Of a stretch of 32,715 nucleotides of DNA, positions 26,223-32,715 are shown piece by piece. The notes beneath the pieces are model-generated. The model was given only the letters and a program-made list of their open reading frames with translations, was not told the DNA's origin and searched no databases. The number at the start of each line of letters is the position of its first letter. Position 1 is the first letter of the stretch. Source of the DNA: Staphylothermus sp. (lineage in GTDB: Archaea; Thermoproteota; Thermoprotei_A; Sulfolobales; Desulfurococcaceae); assembly GCA_021157925.1 (NCBI GenBank), contig JAGGVR010000138.1, positions 1 through 32,715 on the forward strand, in the 5' to 3' direction. Both the position numbers and the translations under genes were made by a program.

Positions 26223-26298
26223 TATATTTCACCGGAATATATTCAAACAGAAGATATTTATAACATGAGAATAAAAAAATTATTTTCTAGAACAACAT
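26223..26298. promoter_or_regulatory. Shared divergent promoter region of the MATE and padR genes
   Basis: Read on the minus strand, TTATAAATAT (26261-26252) is a good TATA box, about 25 bases before the GGTGA of the MATE gene. On the plus strand, an A/T-rich AATAAAAAAATTA near 26268-26280 lies about 25 bases before the padR GTG at 26299, consistent with a leaderless transcript. With only 76 bases between the genes, a PadR dimer bound here could control both. I see no clear inverted-repeat operator by eye. Confidence 0.5.
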
Positions 26299-26745
26299 GT
26301 GAGAAGGAAGATTAGATTGAAAACCTCAAAAAAACATTTGAGGAGCTTACTACGAGTATACATACTGGGATTAATTATTAAGAACGAAAAAGTACATGGC
26401 TATAGTATATATAAAGAACTTCTTGAAAGAATAGATGAAAACATCTATAAGAAATCAGGAACCCCCTCGATAGGTACTATATATAGAATACTCAAAGAAC
26501 TCGTAGATGAGGGACTTGTCGTAAAAGAGGAAAAAACCAAAAATGGTAGAAAAATAATATACTACACTCCTACTGATAAGGGAATTGAAGAATTCTTATC
26601 TATTAGTAAAATGTTTGTTACCAAAGTCGTTATGGGATTATCGCTAATAATAGACGTTGTTAAGGCTCTCGATAAGAAAGGATATGACATAGTAGATATA
26701 TTTTACGATATTAAGAAGGTTAACCATATTGTCTCCAAATTATGA
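26299..26745 (+). CDS. PadR family transcriptional regulator
   Basis: The 148-aa protein has the PadR winged-helix at residues 17-90: LRVYILGLIIKNEKVHGYSI, YKELLERIDENIYKKSGTPS, IGTIYRILKELVDEGLVVKE and the wing ending in GRKIIYYTPTDKGIEEF. The remaining ~50 residues give the dimerisation helix (VMGLSLIIDVVKALDKKGYD). It binds DNA and often represses neighbouring drug-export genes; the divergent MATE gene is the obvious candidate target, and autoregulation is likely. Start is GTG 26299; an upstream ATG at 26297 is out of frame and stops at once. TTG 26317 is a shorter alternative. Confidence 0.92.
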   Translation: MRRKIRLKTSKKHLRSLLRVYILGLIIKNEKVHGYSIYKELLERIDENIYKKSGTPSIGTIYRILKELVDEGLVVKEEKTKNGRKIIYYTPTDKGIEEFLSISKMFVTKVVMGLSLIIDVVKALDKKGYDIVDIFYDIKKVNHIVSKL

Positions 26746-26762
26746 AATTGTTATGAGACAGA

Positions 26763-26865
<103 letters not shown>

Positions 26866-26890
26866 ACAAGTATTCATCAATTTGTTTTAG

Positions 26891-26904
26891 AATTTATATT
26901 TTTA
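26891..26904 (-). promoter_or_regulatory. TATA box of the tRNA-Ala gene
   Basis: On the minus strand TAAAAATATAAATT is a strong archaeal TATA box. Its centre near 26896 lies about 30 bases upstream of the tRNA 5' end (26865), giving an expected transcription start close to 26870, a short leader before the tRNA. Confidence 0.6.
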
Positions 26905-26960
26905 ATTAGTTGATCATGATTATGTTCTTAACAGCCAAATAAATGTATAATCAAGCATAT

Positions 26961-27578
26961 CTATGATCTTAAGTCTCGATATCTCTTAACATACATATTT
27001 ATACCGGCTAAAAATATTTCTTTATCAAAGATATCAATTCCTAGCTCCTTAGCTTTTTCCAATGCTTTTGACTTAATATTGTTTCTCTTGTTAGTTTCTT
27101 TCAGTGATAAACTGAATAATGTTTCAACTACTGACCAAGGGAAAAACACCCATTTCCAGCTAGGTAGTTTCTCTGCATAGTAGTCTGGGACATAAATTGT
27201 ATTTGGTTTCACATAGATCACAGCTGAACGGATCTCTATAGGATTGTATTTTTCATATAGTGTATCAACAATTTTCCTAAGTGTTTTACCCGTGTCAACA
27301 ACATCATCTACGATAAGGATTCTCTTGTCATTAAAATTGCCTTGAATAGACAGTATTTGTGGTTCATCATATATTTTTTCACCAATTCCCCAGTGTCTTG
27401 TCCTTATTGTGTAGAAGTTCTCAATGCCTAAATAATCGCTTATTATTAAAGCTGGGAGTGTCCCTCCACGTAAAACAGCTGCTATAGCGTCTGGGTTAAA
27501 CCCTGATCTGAGGATCTTGTATGCTAATTTATAGCATTTCTTAACTACATCTTCCCATTTTACACATAACATCTCCAT
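26961..27578 (-). CDS. Purine phosphoribosyltransferase (hypoxanthine/xanthine/guanine type)
   Basis: The protein carries the PRPP-binding loop RILIVDDVVDTGKTL (about residues 86-100 in this start) with the two acidic residues and the TGKT turn typical of type I phosphoribosyltransferases, plus AAVLRGGTLPALIISDYLG. The C-terminal part (KLPSWKWVFFPWSVVETLFS) fits the base-binding hood of archaeal purine PRTs. It would convert a free purine base and PRPP into a nucleotide. The neighbour is GMP synthase, which supports purine salvage, but the accepted base is not resolved. The track begins at GTG 27587; GGGTGA (27590-27585) sits six bases before ATG 27578, so I choose that. It overlaps nothing and follows GMP synthase by 12 bases. 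Confidence 0.9.
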   Translation of the reverse strand: MEMLCVKWEDVVKKCYKLAYKILRSGFNPDAIAAVLRGGTLPALIISDYLGIENFYTIRTRHWGIGEKIYDEPQILSIQGNFNDKRILIVDDVVDTGKTLRKIVDTLYEKYNPIEIRSAVIYVKPNTIYVPDYYAEKLPSWKWVFFPWSVVETLFSLSLKETNKRNNIKSKALEKAKELGIDIFDKEIFLAGINMYVKRYRDLRS

Positions 27579-27590
27579 TATAGTCACCCA

Positions 27591-29153
27591 TTAACATGGT
27601 TCTATTGTTGAAGGGGGTTTAGGAGTAATAGAATATGCAACCATTGTAACATGCGGGATCTCAGAAGTGATTCTTTTAGATATTTCTTCGAGGATGCTGT
27701 ATGGTATTCTAGCCCAATCAGCTGTCATGCCGTCAACACTTTCAACTATTCTTACAATAACGATGTATCCCTCCGCTCTTCTGTCACCTTTAACACCGAC
27801 CCATTTATCATCACCAACAACTGCGAATGCTTGCCAAACTTTATCATATATTCCATGTTTCTTCAGTACTTCTTCAACTATTTTTGAAGCCTTACGGACA
27901 ATTTCGAGTTTTTCCTTTGTAAAAGTGCCGATTATTCTCACACTCAATCCTGGGCCTGGAAATGGATGACGTTTTATAATATTTTCAGGGACTCCTAAAT
28001 AATAGGCGATTTTCCTCACTTCGTCTTTATAAAGCATTTTTAATGGTTCGATTATCTTTAAGTTAAACCATTTGGGCAAACCGGCTACATTGTGATGGGA
28101 TTTAATCTTGTTAGCATGGGGTACCGAGCCGCTTTCTATGATATCGGGATAAAGGGTTCCTTGAGCCAACCATTTAATTGACGGATCTCTTTCTATGATC
28201 TTGCTGAATATCTTTGCAAATAATTCTCCTACAATTTTTCTGCGTTCCTCGCAATCATTTACTCCTTCGAGTCTATTCAAGAATTCGTCTCTTGCATTTA
28301 CCAATATTGGTTTAATACCTGCTTTGTTAAGATTATTAAGTATTTCACTAACTTCTCCTTCCCTTAATAATCCGTGGTCTACAAAAACAGTTACCAATCT
28401 ATCTCCTACGGCTTTCTTAATAAGGAGAGCTGTAACAGTTGAATCTATGCCGCCGCTTACAGCAACTAAGACTTTTTCTTCAGGTGGTATTTTTTCTCTT
28501 ATTTCTTCTATGAGTTTGTTGACGATTTTTTCTGGAAACCAATATGGTTTTATGCCTGCAATTCTATGGATAAAGTTCTCCAATAATACATTTCCTTTGG
28601 GGGTATGAATAACTTCTGGATGAAACTGTACACCATATATTTTCTTGTTTTTAACTCTAAATGCCGCTATGTAATTGTTTTCGGATAAAGCTAAGACTAT
28701 GCTGTTTGGAATGTATTCAACATAGTCACTATGGCTCATCCACACAGTCTCCTCATTTTCCCAGCCGATAAATAAGTCATCTTTATTAATTAACCTTATA
28801 GTAGTCGGGCCATATTCACCTATGCCACGATTGATTTTTCCTCCAAGGATTTTGGCTAAGAGTTGATGACCATAGCAAATTCCAAGAATGGGTATATTTA
28901 AATTGAGAAACCAATTACTAATACCAGGGGATTGTTTCTCAAGCACGCTTGAAGGACCTCCTGATAATATTATTGCTCCAACACTGTATTTGTTAAGGAT
29001 TGATTCATTGAATTCATTGAAGTTTACTAGTATAGAGAATACGCCTAGTTCCCGAATTCTCCTAGCGATCAAATGTGCATATTGGCCTCCAAAATTTATT
29101 ATAACAACAACTTTATGCTCCTTATCATGAATAATATTATTAGAGAACAACAA
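27591..29153 (-). CDS. guaA: GMP synthase (glutamine-hydrolysing), single chain
   Basis: The 520-aa protein combines both halves of GMP synthase. The glutamine amidotransferase (residues about 14-200) has SGGPSSVLE, catalytic Cys93 in LGICYGHQ and the His in VQFHPEVIHT. The ATP-pyrophosphatase half has the PP-loop VAVSGGIDSTVTALL, then LAQGTLYPDIIESG and the C-terminal dimerisation domain ending IPHVTMVAYSITPKPPSTIE. It makes GMP from XMP, glutamine and ATP. Many archaea split this into two genes; here one chain carries both. The start is TTG 29153, weakly supported. The downstream phosphoribosyltransferase follows by 12 bases, consistent with a purine operon. Confidence 0.96.
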   Translation of the reverse strand: MLFSNNIIHDKEHKVVVIINFGGQYAHLIARRIRELGVFSILVNFNEFNESILNKYSVGAIILSGGPSSVLEKQSPGISNWFLNLNIPILGICYGHQLLAKILGGKINRGIGEYGPTTIRLINKDDLFIGWENEETVWMSHSDYVEYIPNSIVLALSENNYIAAFRVKNKKIYGVQFHPEVIHTPKGNVLLENFIHRIAGIKPYWFPEKIVNKLIEEIREKIPPEEKVLVAVSGGIDSTVTALLIKKAVGDRLVTVFVDHGLLREGEVSEILNNLNKAGIKPILVNARDEFLNRLEGVNDCEERRKIVGELFAKIFSKIIERDPSIKWLAQGTLYPDIIESGSVPHANKIKSHHNVAGLPKWFNLKIIEPLKMLYKDEVRKIAYYLGVPENIIKRHPFPGPGLSVRIIGTFTKEKLEIVRKASKIVEEVLKKHGIYDKVWQAFAVVGDDKWVGVKGDRRAEGYIVIVRIVESVDGMTADWARIPYSILEEISKRITSEIPHVTMVAYSITPKPPSTIEPC

Positions 29154-29306
29154 TATATTGCCCTCTTTTTAGGAGTACCTTTTTATTATAGAATTTTTAA
29201 ACACTTATTTAAAGATTTACGTATAATGCTTATTTAATAGAACATAGATAGTATATAATCTTGGACAATTATATGATAATGTTAAAAAATCGTTATTTAC
29301 GAATGA

Positions 29307-30185
29307 TTATTTTGTTAAAGCAAAATAATTTTCCAGGATATCAGTTATTCTTCTTGGTTTTAATGGTAGATATGCTAATGGCGGATTATTCTTTATTGGT
29401 TCCAGTCTTTCTTCTAGCGTTGGTTTTTCTTCTATATAGAATATTCCTATGGGGATCTTGTCTCCCCACTCGTATGCTTTTTTCATTGCTTCCTCCCAGT
29501 TTCTGGGGTCGTGGTTTGTTTCTTCTAGTTTGTATATTCTTTGCCTATACCATGCATATGTATGTATTCTATCAAATGTTACACATGGTTGTAGTACGTC
29601 TATGAAGCTGAAGCCTTTGTGTTTGATCGCTTCTTTGATGATGTATTTCAAATGTTCTACATCTCCTGCGAACCCTCTTGCTATGAAGCTTGCTCTTAGA
29701 GCAACCATCATGGCTATTGGGTTAAGTGGTTCTTCCCATTGTCCCCAAGGAGTAGTTCTTGTTTTTTGTCCCTTCTCTGAGGTTGGTGATGCTTGACCTG
29801 TTGTTAATCCAAATACTGTGTTATTGTGTACTATTAAAGTTATGTCAGGGTTTCTACGTATAACATGTGGTAAGTGACCTGCTCCTATAGCATATTGGTC
29901 ACCATCACCAGCGAAGCCTACTACGGTTAATTCTTTGTTCATTGCTTTTATAGCCGTGATCATCGGCAATACTCTACCATGTATTGTATGTATGGTATTC
30001 GTGTTAAGATAATTAGCTAATTTTCCATGACAACCAATACCAGTAACAACTACAAGTTTATATGGATCTATTCCAAGCTCACTAATTGCTTTCTTAAATG
30101 CTTGTATGATACCGTAATTTCCACAGCCCGGGCACCAAGTCATAATGGCTCCTGTTTCAGAAACAGGTTGTTTAAAGAAAGACAC
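29307..30185 (-). CDS. 2-oxoacid:ferredoxin oxidoreductase, beta subunit
   Basis: The 292-aa protein has the TPP and Fe-S signature of the beta subunit: WCPGCGNYG (cysteines 18 and 21), VVTGIGCHGK (third cysteine), the TPP/Mg motif GFAGDGDQYAIG and VHNNTVFGLTTGQ, with a fourth cysteine in LQPCVTF. It binds thiamine pyrophosphate and a 4Fe-4S cluster, passing electrons to ferredoxin while oxidising a 2-oxoacid (2-oxoglutarate or pyruvate class not resolved). The start is GTG 30185; GGAGGTGG (30199-30192) is a strong ribosome-binding site seven bases ahead. It begins one base after the stop of the alpha gene, so the two are translationally coupled. Confidence 0.95.
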   Translation of the reverse strand: MSFFKQPVSETGAIMTWCPGCGNYGIIQAFKKAISELGIDPYKLVVVTGIGCHGKLANYLNTNTIHTIHGRVLPMITAIKAMNKELTVVGFAGDGDQYAIGAGHLPHVIRRNPDITLIVHNNTVFGLTTGQASPTSEKGQKTRTTPWGQWEEPLNPIAMMVALRASFIARGFAGDVEHLKYIIKEAIKHKGFSFIDVLQPCVTFDRIHTYAWYRQRIYKLEETNHDPRNWEEAMKKAYEWGDKIPIGIFYIEEKPTLEERLEPIKNNPPLAYLPLKPRRITDILENYFALTK

Positions 30186-30186
30186 T

Positions 30187-31977
30187 TCATGTCCACCTCC
30201 TTACTTGTCTACTTGTTAAAAAATCGTTGATCTTAGAAGCAAGGTCTTCAGCTCTAAACGGTCTTCCATCTATTTTACCCATATGAGTGGATATATTGAT
30301 CCCGGTCTCCATCCTTATGAGTAAGCCAAGTTGTCCACGATAATTATATTCAACAGTTATTATTGGTTTATCCATAGCATTCGAGATTACTTCGATGAAC
30401 TTACTTCTCGGGAAAGGCCATAGGTAGATTATTTGTATGATGCTTAGCTTGTATCCTTTCTCTTCTAATATTTTGTTTGCTTCAAGTGCTGCCCATGCAG
30501 CTGATCCCCAAGTCAGTACTATAGCATCTGCGTCCTCGGGTCTATGACCATATATTCTCATAACTTCGTATTTCTCCTCAAGTTCCTTCCGGAGTAGTTC
30601 TTCTTTTTTCATTCTTCTATTATATTGTTTAGAAGCTATGACTGGGTGCTCAGTAACTATTCCTCTCTCATCGTGTTCACTACTATCACTTTTCACTATT
30701 GCTCCCTGAGTACCTGGAGGTACCCATGGTGGCACAGCTTTATCGGTGATCTCGTATGGTAGGAATTTCCACCCATTTCTAATCATTTCTTCTGCTTTCT
30801 CCTTAGGTATTAATGCACCATATTCTAGTTTTACTTCTTCACTAAATGCTGGAACAGACCTAATGCTTTCAGCCATGTGTTTATCGATGAGAATTATTCC
30901 GGGGACTCTATATTTCCATCCAAGGTTTAATATTTCTATTGCTCTATAGTATGCATCTCCCTGATCTGCTGGGGCAACAACTATTCTCGGGTATTCTCCG
31001 TGTCCTGCGAAAAGAGAATATAAGAGTTCTCCTTGAGCAGAATGTGTTGACATCCCAGTACTTGGACCAGGTCTCATAGCTAATACTATTATTAGTGGTA
31101 GTTCGAACATGCCTGCTTCGCTCAATGTCTCGTTCATTAAAGCGAATCCTCCACCACTTGTTCCGGTTGCTGCTCTAACTCCTGTCCATGTTGCTGCTAA
31201 AGCCATTTGTGCAGCAGCTATTTCGCTCTCTGCCTGGATAACGGGTATGTTTTTCTCTTTCATCATGCGCACCATAAAGTGTAGGATAGGTGATGCAGGC
31301 GTCATCGGATATGCAACATATAGTCTTAGATCCGCTTTAACGAATCCAGTAGCTATTGCTTCGTTGCCAGTTAAGATTATTCTTGGCTCTTTTCTATTGA
31401 TTGGAGGCTTGAGTCTTGGTGTATCTATTGGTAAGGGCTTACTAGCCATGTATTCATACCCGATCATAGCCGCCTTAACGTTTTCTTCGATTACTTCTTT
31501 CTTTCCTTTGAATTGGTACTCTATTGATTTTTTCATGTATTCTACTGGTAGTCCGAGTAGAGAAGATAATGCACCAACAGCTATCATGTTCATTGTAATA
31601 GGTTTCAACTTGTGTTCTCTTAATAATTTCTTCAAAGGTAGTTCTAGCTTGATACCCCTTGGTGGTTCTTTCTTAACTACTTCGGGATCATAGAGTACTA
31701 AAGTGTTTTCTCCAAAGTCTTTTTCCTGCCTATTATATGTTTCCTCATCAAATGTTACTACGTAATCACTTATCCTAACAAGTTCATAGATCTTATCTAT
31801 TCCTCCCCTAACCCAATAAGCTGTGTGTCCTCCCCTAATAATGCTGGGATATTCTGAAACACCTATGACGTCGTAGCCCATGAAATGCATTATTCTAGCA
31901 ATTACTACTCCACTAGTAATGTTTCCGCTCCCAGCAGGTCCAGCTATGAGGATTTGAACAGAATCTTTTTGAGCCAA
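30187..31977 (-). CDS. 2-oxoacid:ferredoxin oxidoreductase, fused gamma-alpha subunit
   Basis: The N-terminal ~190 residues are the gamma domain (ILIAGPAGSGNITSGVVIAR, then SEYPSIIRGGHTAYWVR), fused to the alpha domain with the diagnostic YVAYPMTPASP, AESEIAAAQMALAATWTGV, TGTSGGGFALMNE and LAMRPGPSTGM. This fused alpha with a separate beta subunit is the two-subunit archaeal type, known in Sulfolobus and relatives to oxidise several 2-oxoacids with CoA and ferredoxin. The Y-P-M-T-P variant of YPITP does not settle the substrate. The track begins at TTG 31998, but AGGTGG (31989-31984) stands six bases before TTG 31977, so I choose that (596 aa). A ~102-aa gene with an unusual start lies immediately upstream. 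Confidence 0.95.
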   Translation of the reverse strand: MAQKDSVQILIAGPAGSGNITSGVVIARIMHFMGYDVIGVSEYPSIIRGGHTAYWVRGGIDKIYELVRISDYVVTFDEETYNRQEKDFGENTLVLYDPEVVKKEPPRGIKLELPLKKLLREHKLKPITMNMIAVGALSSLLGLPVEYMKKSIEYQFKGKKEVIEENVKAAMIGYEYMASKPLPIDTPRLKPPINRKEPRIILTGNEAIATGFVKADLRLYVAYPMTPASPILHFMVRMMKEKNIPVIQAESEIAAAQMALAATWTGVRAATGTSGGGFALMNETLSEAGMFELPLIIVLAMRPGPSTGMSTHSAQGELLYSLFAGHGEYPRIVVAPADQGDAYYRAIEILNLGWKYRVPGIILIDKHMAESIRSVPAFSEEVKLEYGALIPKEKAEEMIRNGWKFLPYEITDKAVPPWVPPGTQGAIVKSDSSEHDERGIVTEHPVIASKQYNRRMKKEELLRKELEEKYEVMRIYGHRPEDADAIVLTWGSAAWAALEANKILEEKGYKLSIIQIIYLWPFPRSKFIEVISNAMDKPIITVEYNYRGQLGLLIRMETGINISTHMGKIDGRPFRAEDLASKINDFLTSRQVRRWT

Positions 31978-31994
31978 GACGTTCCACCTGGTGA

Positions 31995-32303
31995 TCAATT
32001 ATTTTGTGTACAAGCGTATGAAAAATGTTCATTAACGTAATTAGCCCAGTTCTCTAGGTCAATTGGTTTAATCTCGTGAGATTCTCCCTGATACATTGTA
32101 ATACAGTCTTCGATAACATAGTATTCGTTCTCTATTCTACCCTTCAGCCTAAATTGTATACCTCCTGGTACTTCTTCGACAATAACGGGAAGAACTACTT
32201 CTGCTTCTTTATTCTCTTTGATTATGTTACCACCAGTTTTTCTAACATATTCCTCCAGGGCGCACCAGAGTATCTTTATTTCCTCTTTATTGTTTTTAGA
32301 AAT
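31995..32303 (-). CDS. Protein of unknown function, ~102 aa, no ATG/GTG/TTG start (ATT or +1 shift)
   Basis: This frame is absent from the track because it has no standard start codon. It reads (ATT)SKNNKEEIKILWCALEEYV, then VRKTGGNIIKENKEAEVVLP and VPGGIQFRLKGRIENEYYVI, ending in HFSYACTQNN at TGA 31997-31995. The composition is that of a real soluble protein. An ATT at 32303-32301 has GGTGAT five bases upstream. Alternatively, ATG-TAT-TTC-TAA at the same ribosome-binding site could shift +1 at the stop, giving MYF before the long frame. A TATA-like TTAAATAG near 32352 fits a promoter. It is 17 bases upstream of the 2-oxoacid oxidoreductase alpha start, so it is probably co-expressed. I do not recognise the family. 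Confidence 0.6.
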   Translation of the reverse strand: MSKNNKEEIKILWCALEEYVRKTGGNIIKENKEAEVVLPVIVEEVPGGIQFRLKGRIENEYYVIEDCITMYQGESHEIKPIDLENWANYVNEHFSYACTQNN

Positions 32304-32449
32304 ACATCATCACCTAATACTGGGTTCTATTATCGGTCAAACATTTTCTATTTAAGTCCTACTTTAAATATATTAAACGTACGAGAACTACTTACTTGTT
32401 TTTGAAAAATATGTAGTAATCAGTTACTAAACATAAGTAATAAGTACAG

Positions 32450-32528
32450 GAATGATCAGCGGGTAGTCCCTGCCAGATCATCCCCTCATGATCCGGGGTC
32501 AGACGCGTCATCTTTCTTCATCAAAAAT
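32450..32528 (-). ncRNA. Candidate C/D-box sRNA with a guide matching 16S rRNA
   Basis: On the minus strand: C box TGATGA (32523-32518), a 15-nt guide, D' CTGA (32502-32499), a 14-base spacer, C'-like GGGATGA (32484-32478), an 18-base guide and D CTGA (32459-32456). The guide next to D ends GGGACTACCCG, complementary to CGGGTAGTCCC, the archaeal 16S sequence at the widely used 806R primer site. By the N+5 rule it would methylate the U corresponding to E. coli 801. A TATA-like ACATATAAAT (32558-32549) lies about 26 bases before the expected 5' end. The D'-C' spacer is longer than usual. Confidence 0.6.
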
Positions 32529-32548
32529 ACGTATTTCTAGAACGTGTG

Positions 32549-32558
32549 ATTTATATGT
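32549..32558 (-). promoter_or_regulatory. TATA box for the sRNA at 32450-32528
   Basis: ACATATAAAT on the minus strand is a good archaeal TATA box; its centre (about 32554) is about 26 bases upstream of 32528, where the sRNA 5' end is expected just ahead of the C box. It supports both the strand and the independent transcription of the sRNA. Confidence 0.5.
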
Positions 32559-32662
32559 TCTTCCAGCTCATTAAGTCATTATCGAATAATTAATAAGTAA
32601 TGAGCTAGGTTTATTCATAACAGGGAAAACCTAAGACTATTGTTCTCGTATGGTGGTATAAT

Positions 32663-32715
32663 ATGATCGAAATCCGTTGGCATGGTCGTGGCGGGCAAGG
32701 TGCTTGGACAGCGGC
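32663..32715 (+). CDS. porG: Pyruvate-type 2-oxoacid:ferredoxin oxidoreductase gamma subunit, start only
   Basis: ATG at 32663 opens a frame reading MIEIRWHGRGGQGAWTA, cut by the window edge after 17 codons. IRWHGRGGQGA is the characteristic start of the gamma subunit of four-subunit pyruvate (or 2-ketoisovalerate) ferredoxin oxidoreductases. GGTGG lies six bases ahead, at about 32652-32656. The usual next genes (delta, alpha, beta) would be beyond the right edge. W replaces the more common V or G after GA. Family is confident from the short motif; the exact substrate class is not. Confidence 0.8.
   Translation, partial: MIEIRWHGRGGQGAWTA

Overview
The window looks like a chromosomal stretch of a hyperthermophilic crenarchaeon of the Desulfurococcales. 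A Staphylothermus-like organism is my best guess; this is inference, not a database match. The signs are low GC with short GC-rich islands where structured RNAs are expected, TATA-type promoters, GGTG/GGAGG ribosome-binding sites with many GTG and TTG starts, a crenarchaeal OB-fold SSB, a tRNA-Ala with an intron at 37/38, C/D-box sRNA-like elements, an Rnl3-type RNA ligase and ferredoxin-linked 2-oxoacid oxidoreductases. I see no integrase, transposon, CRISPR array or other mobile element; this is ordinary, tightly packed archaeal chromosome.

Layout. 1-1305 (minus): a MoxR/RavA-type AAA+ ATPase cut by the left edge, a C/D-box-like sRNA and a 98-aa protein. 1405-2757 (plus): a GIY-YIG (DUF123) protein, SSB and a PqqD-like protein. 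3005-6137 (plus): three overlapping genes for an MFS-like transporter, a small multispan membrane protein and an extracytoplasmic transglutaminase-like protein. A GC-rich structured island then separates this from a C2H2 zinc-finger protein on the minus strand. 6700-10028: thiolase, biotin-dependent carboxyltransferase and, convergent, a biotin carrier protein. A second GC-rich candidate RNA lies at about 10085-10173. 10223-12714: unknown protein, YkgJ-like cysteine-cluster protein and CPA2 antiporter.

12721-17103 (minus) is rich in RNA-related genes: a PUA protein and an NSUN-type m5C methyltransferase, a DUF72 protein, an unknown protein and an Rnl3 RNA ligase. 17193-24838 (plus) holds an aminopropyltransferase and then an ABC cassette: a MacB/LolD-like ATPase, a giant 1555-aa membrane-anchored ectodomain protein and an FtsX/MacB-like permease. 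24843-26745 is a MATE exporter divergent from a PadR regulator. Then come tRNA-Ala(CGC), a purine phosphoribosyltransferase and single-chain GMP synthase (minus), and a two-subunit 2-oxoacid:ferredoxin oxidoreductase preceded by a ~102-aa protein with no normal start codon. A C/D-box sRNA whose guide matches 16S rRNA and the first codons of a porG-like gene end the window.

The most novel-looking content is the ABC cassette built around a ~123-residue, roughly twelvefold repeated ectodomain, the transporter/membrane/transglutaminase cassette, and the small-RNA candidates, one of which has a recognisable 16S target. I did not find a defence system.
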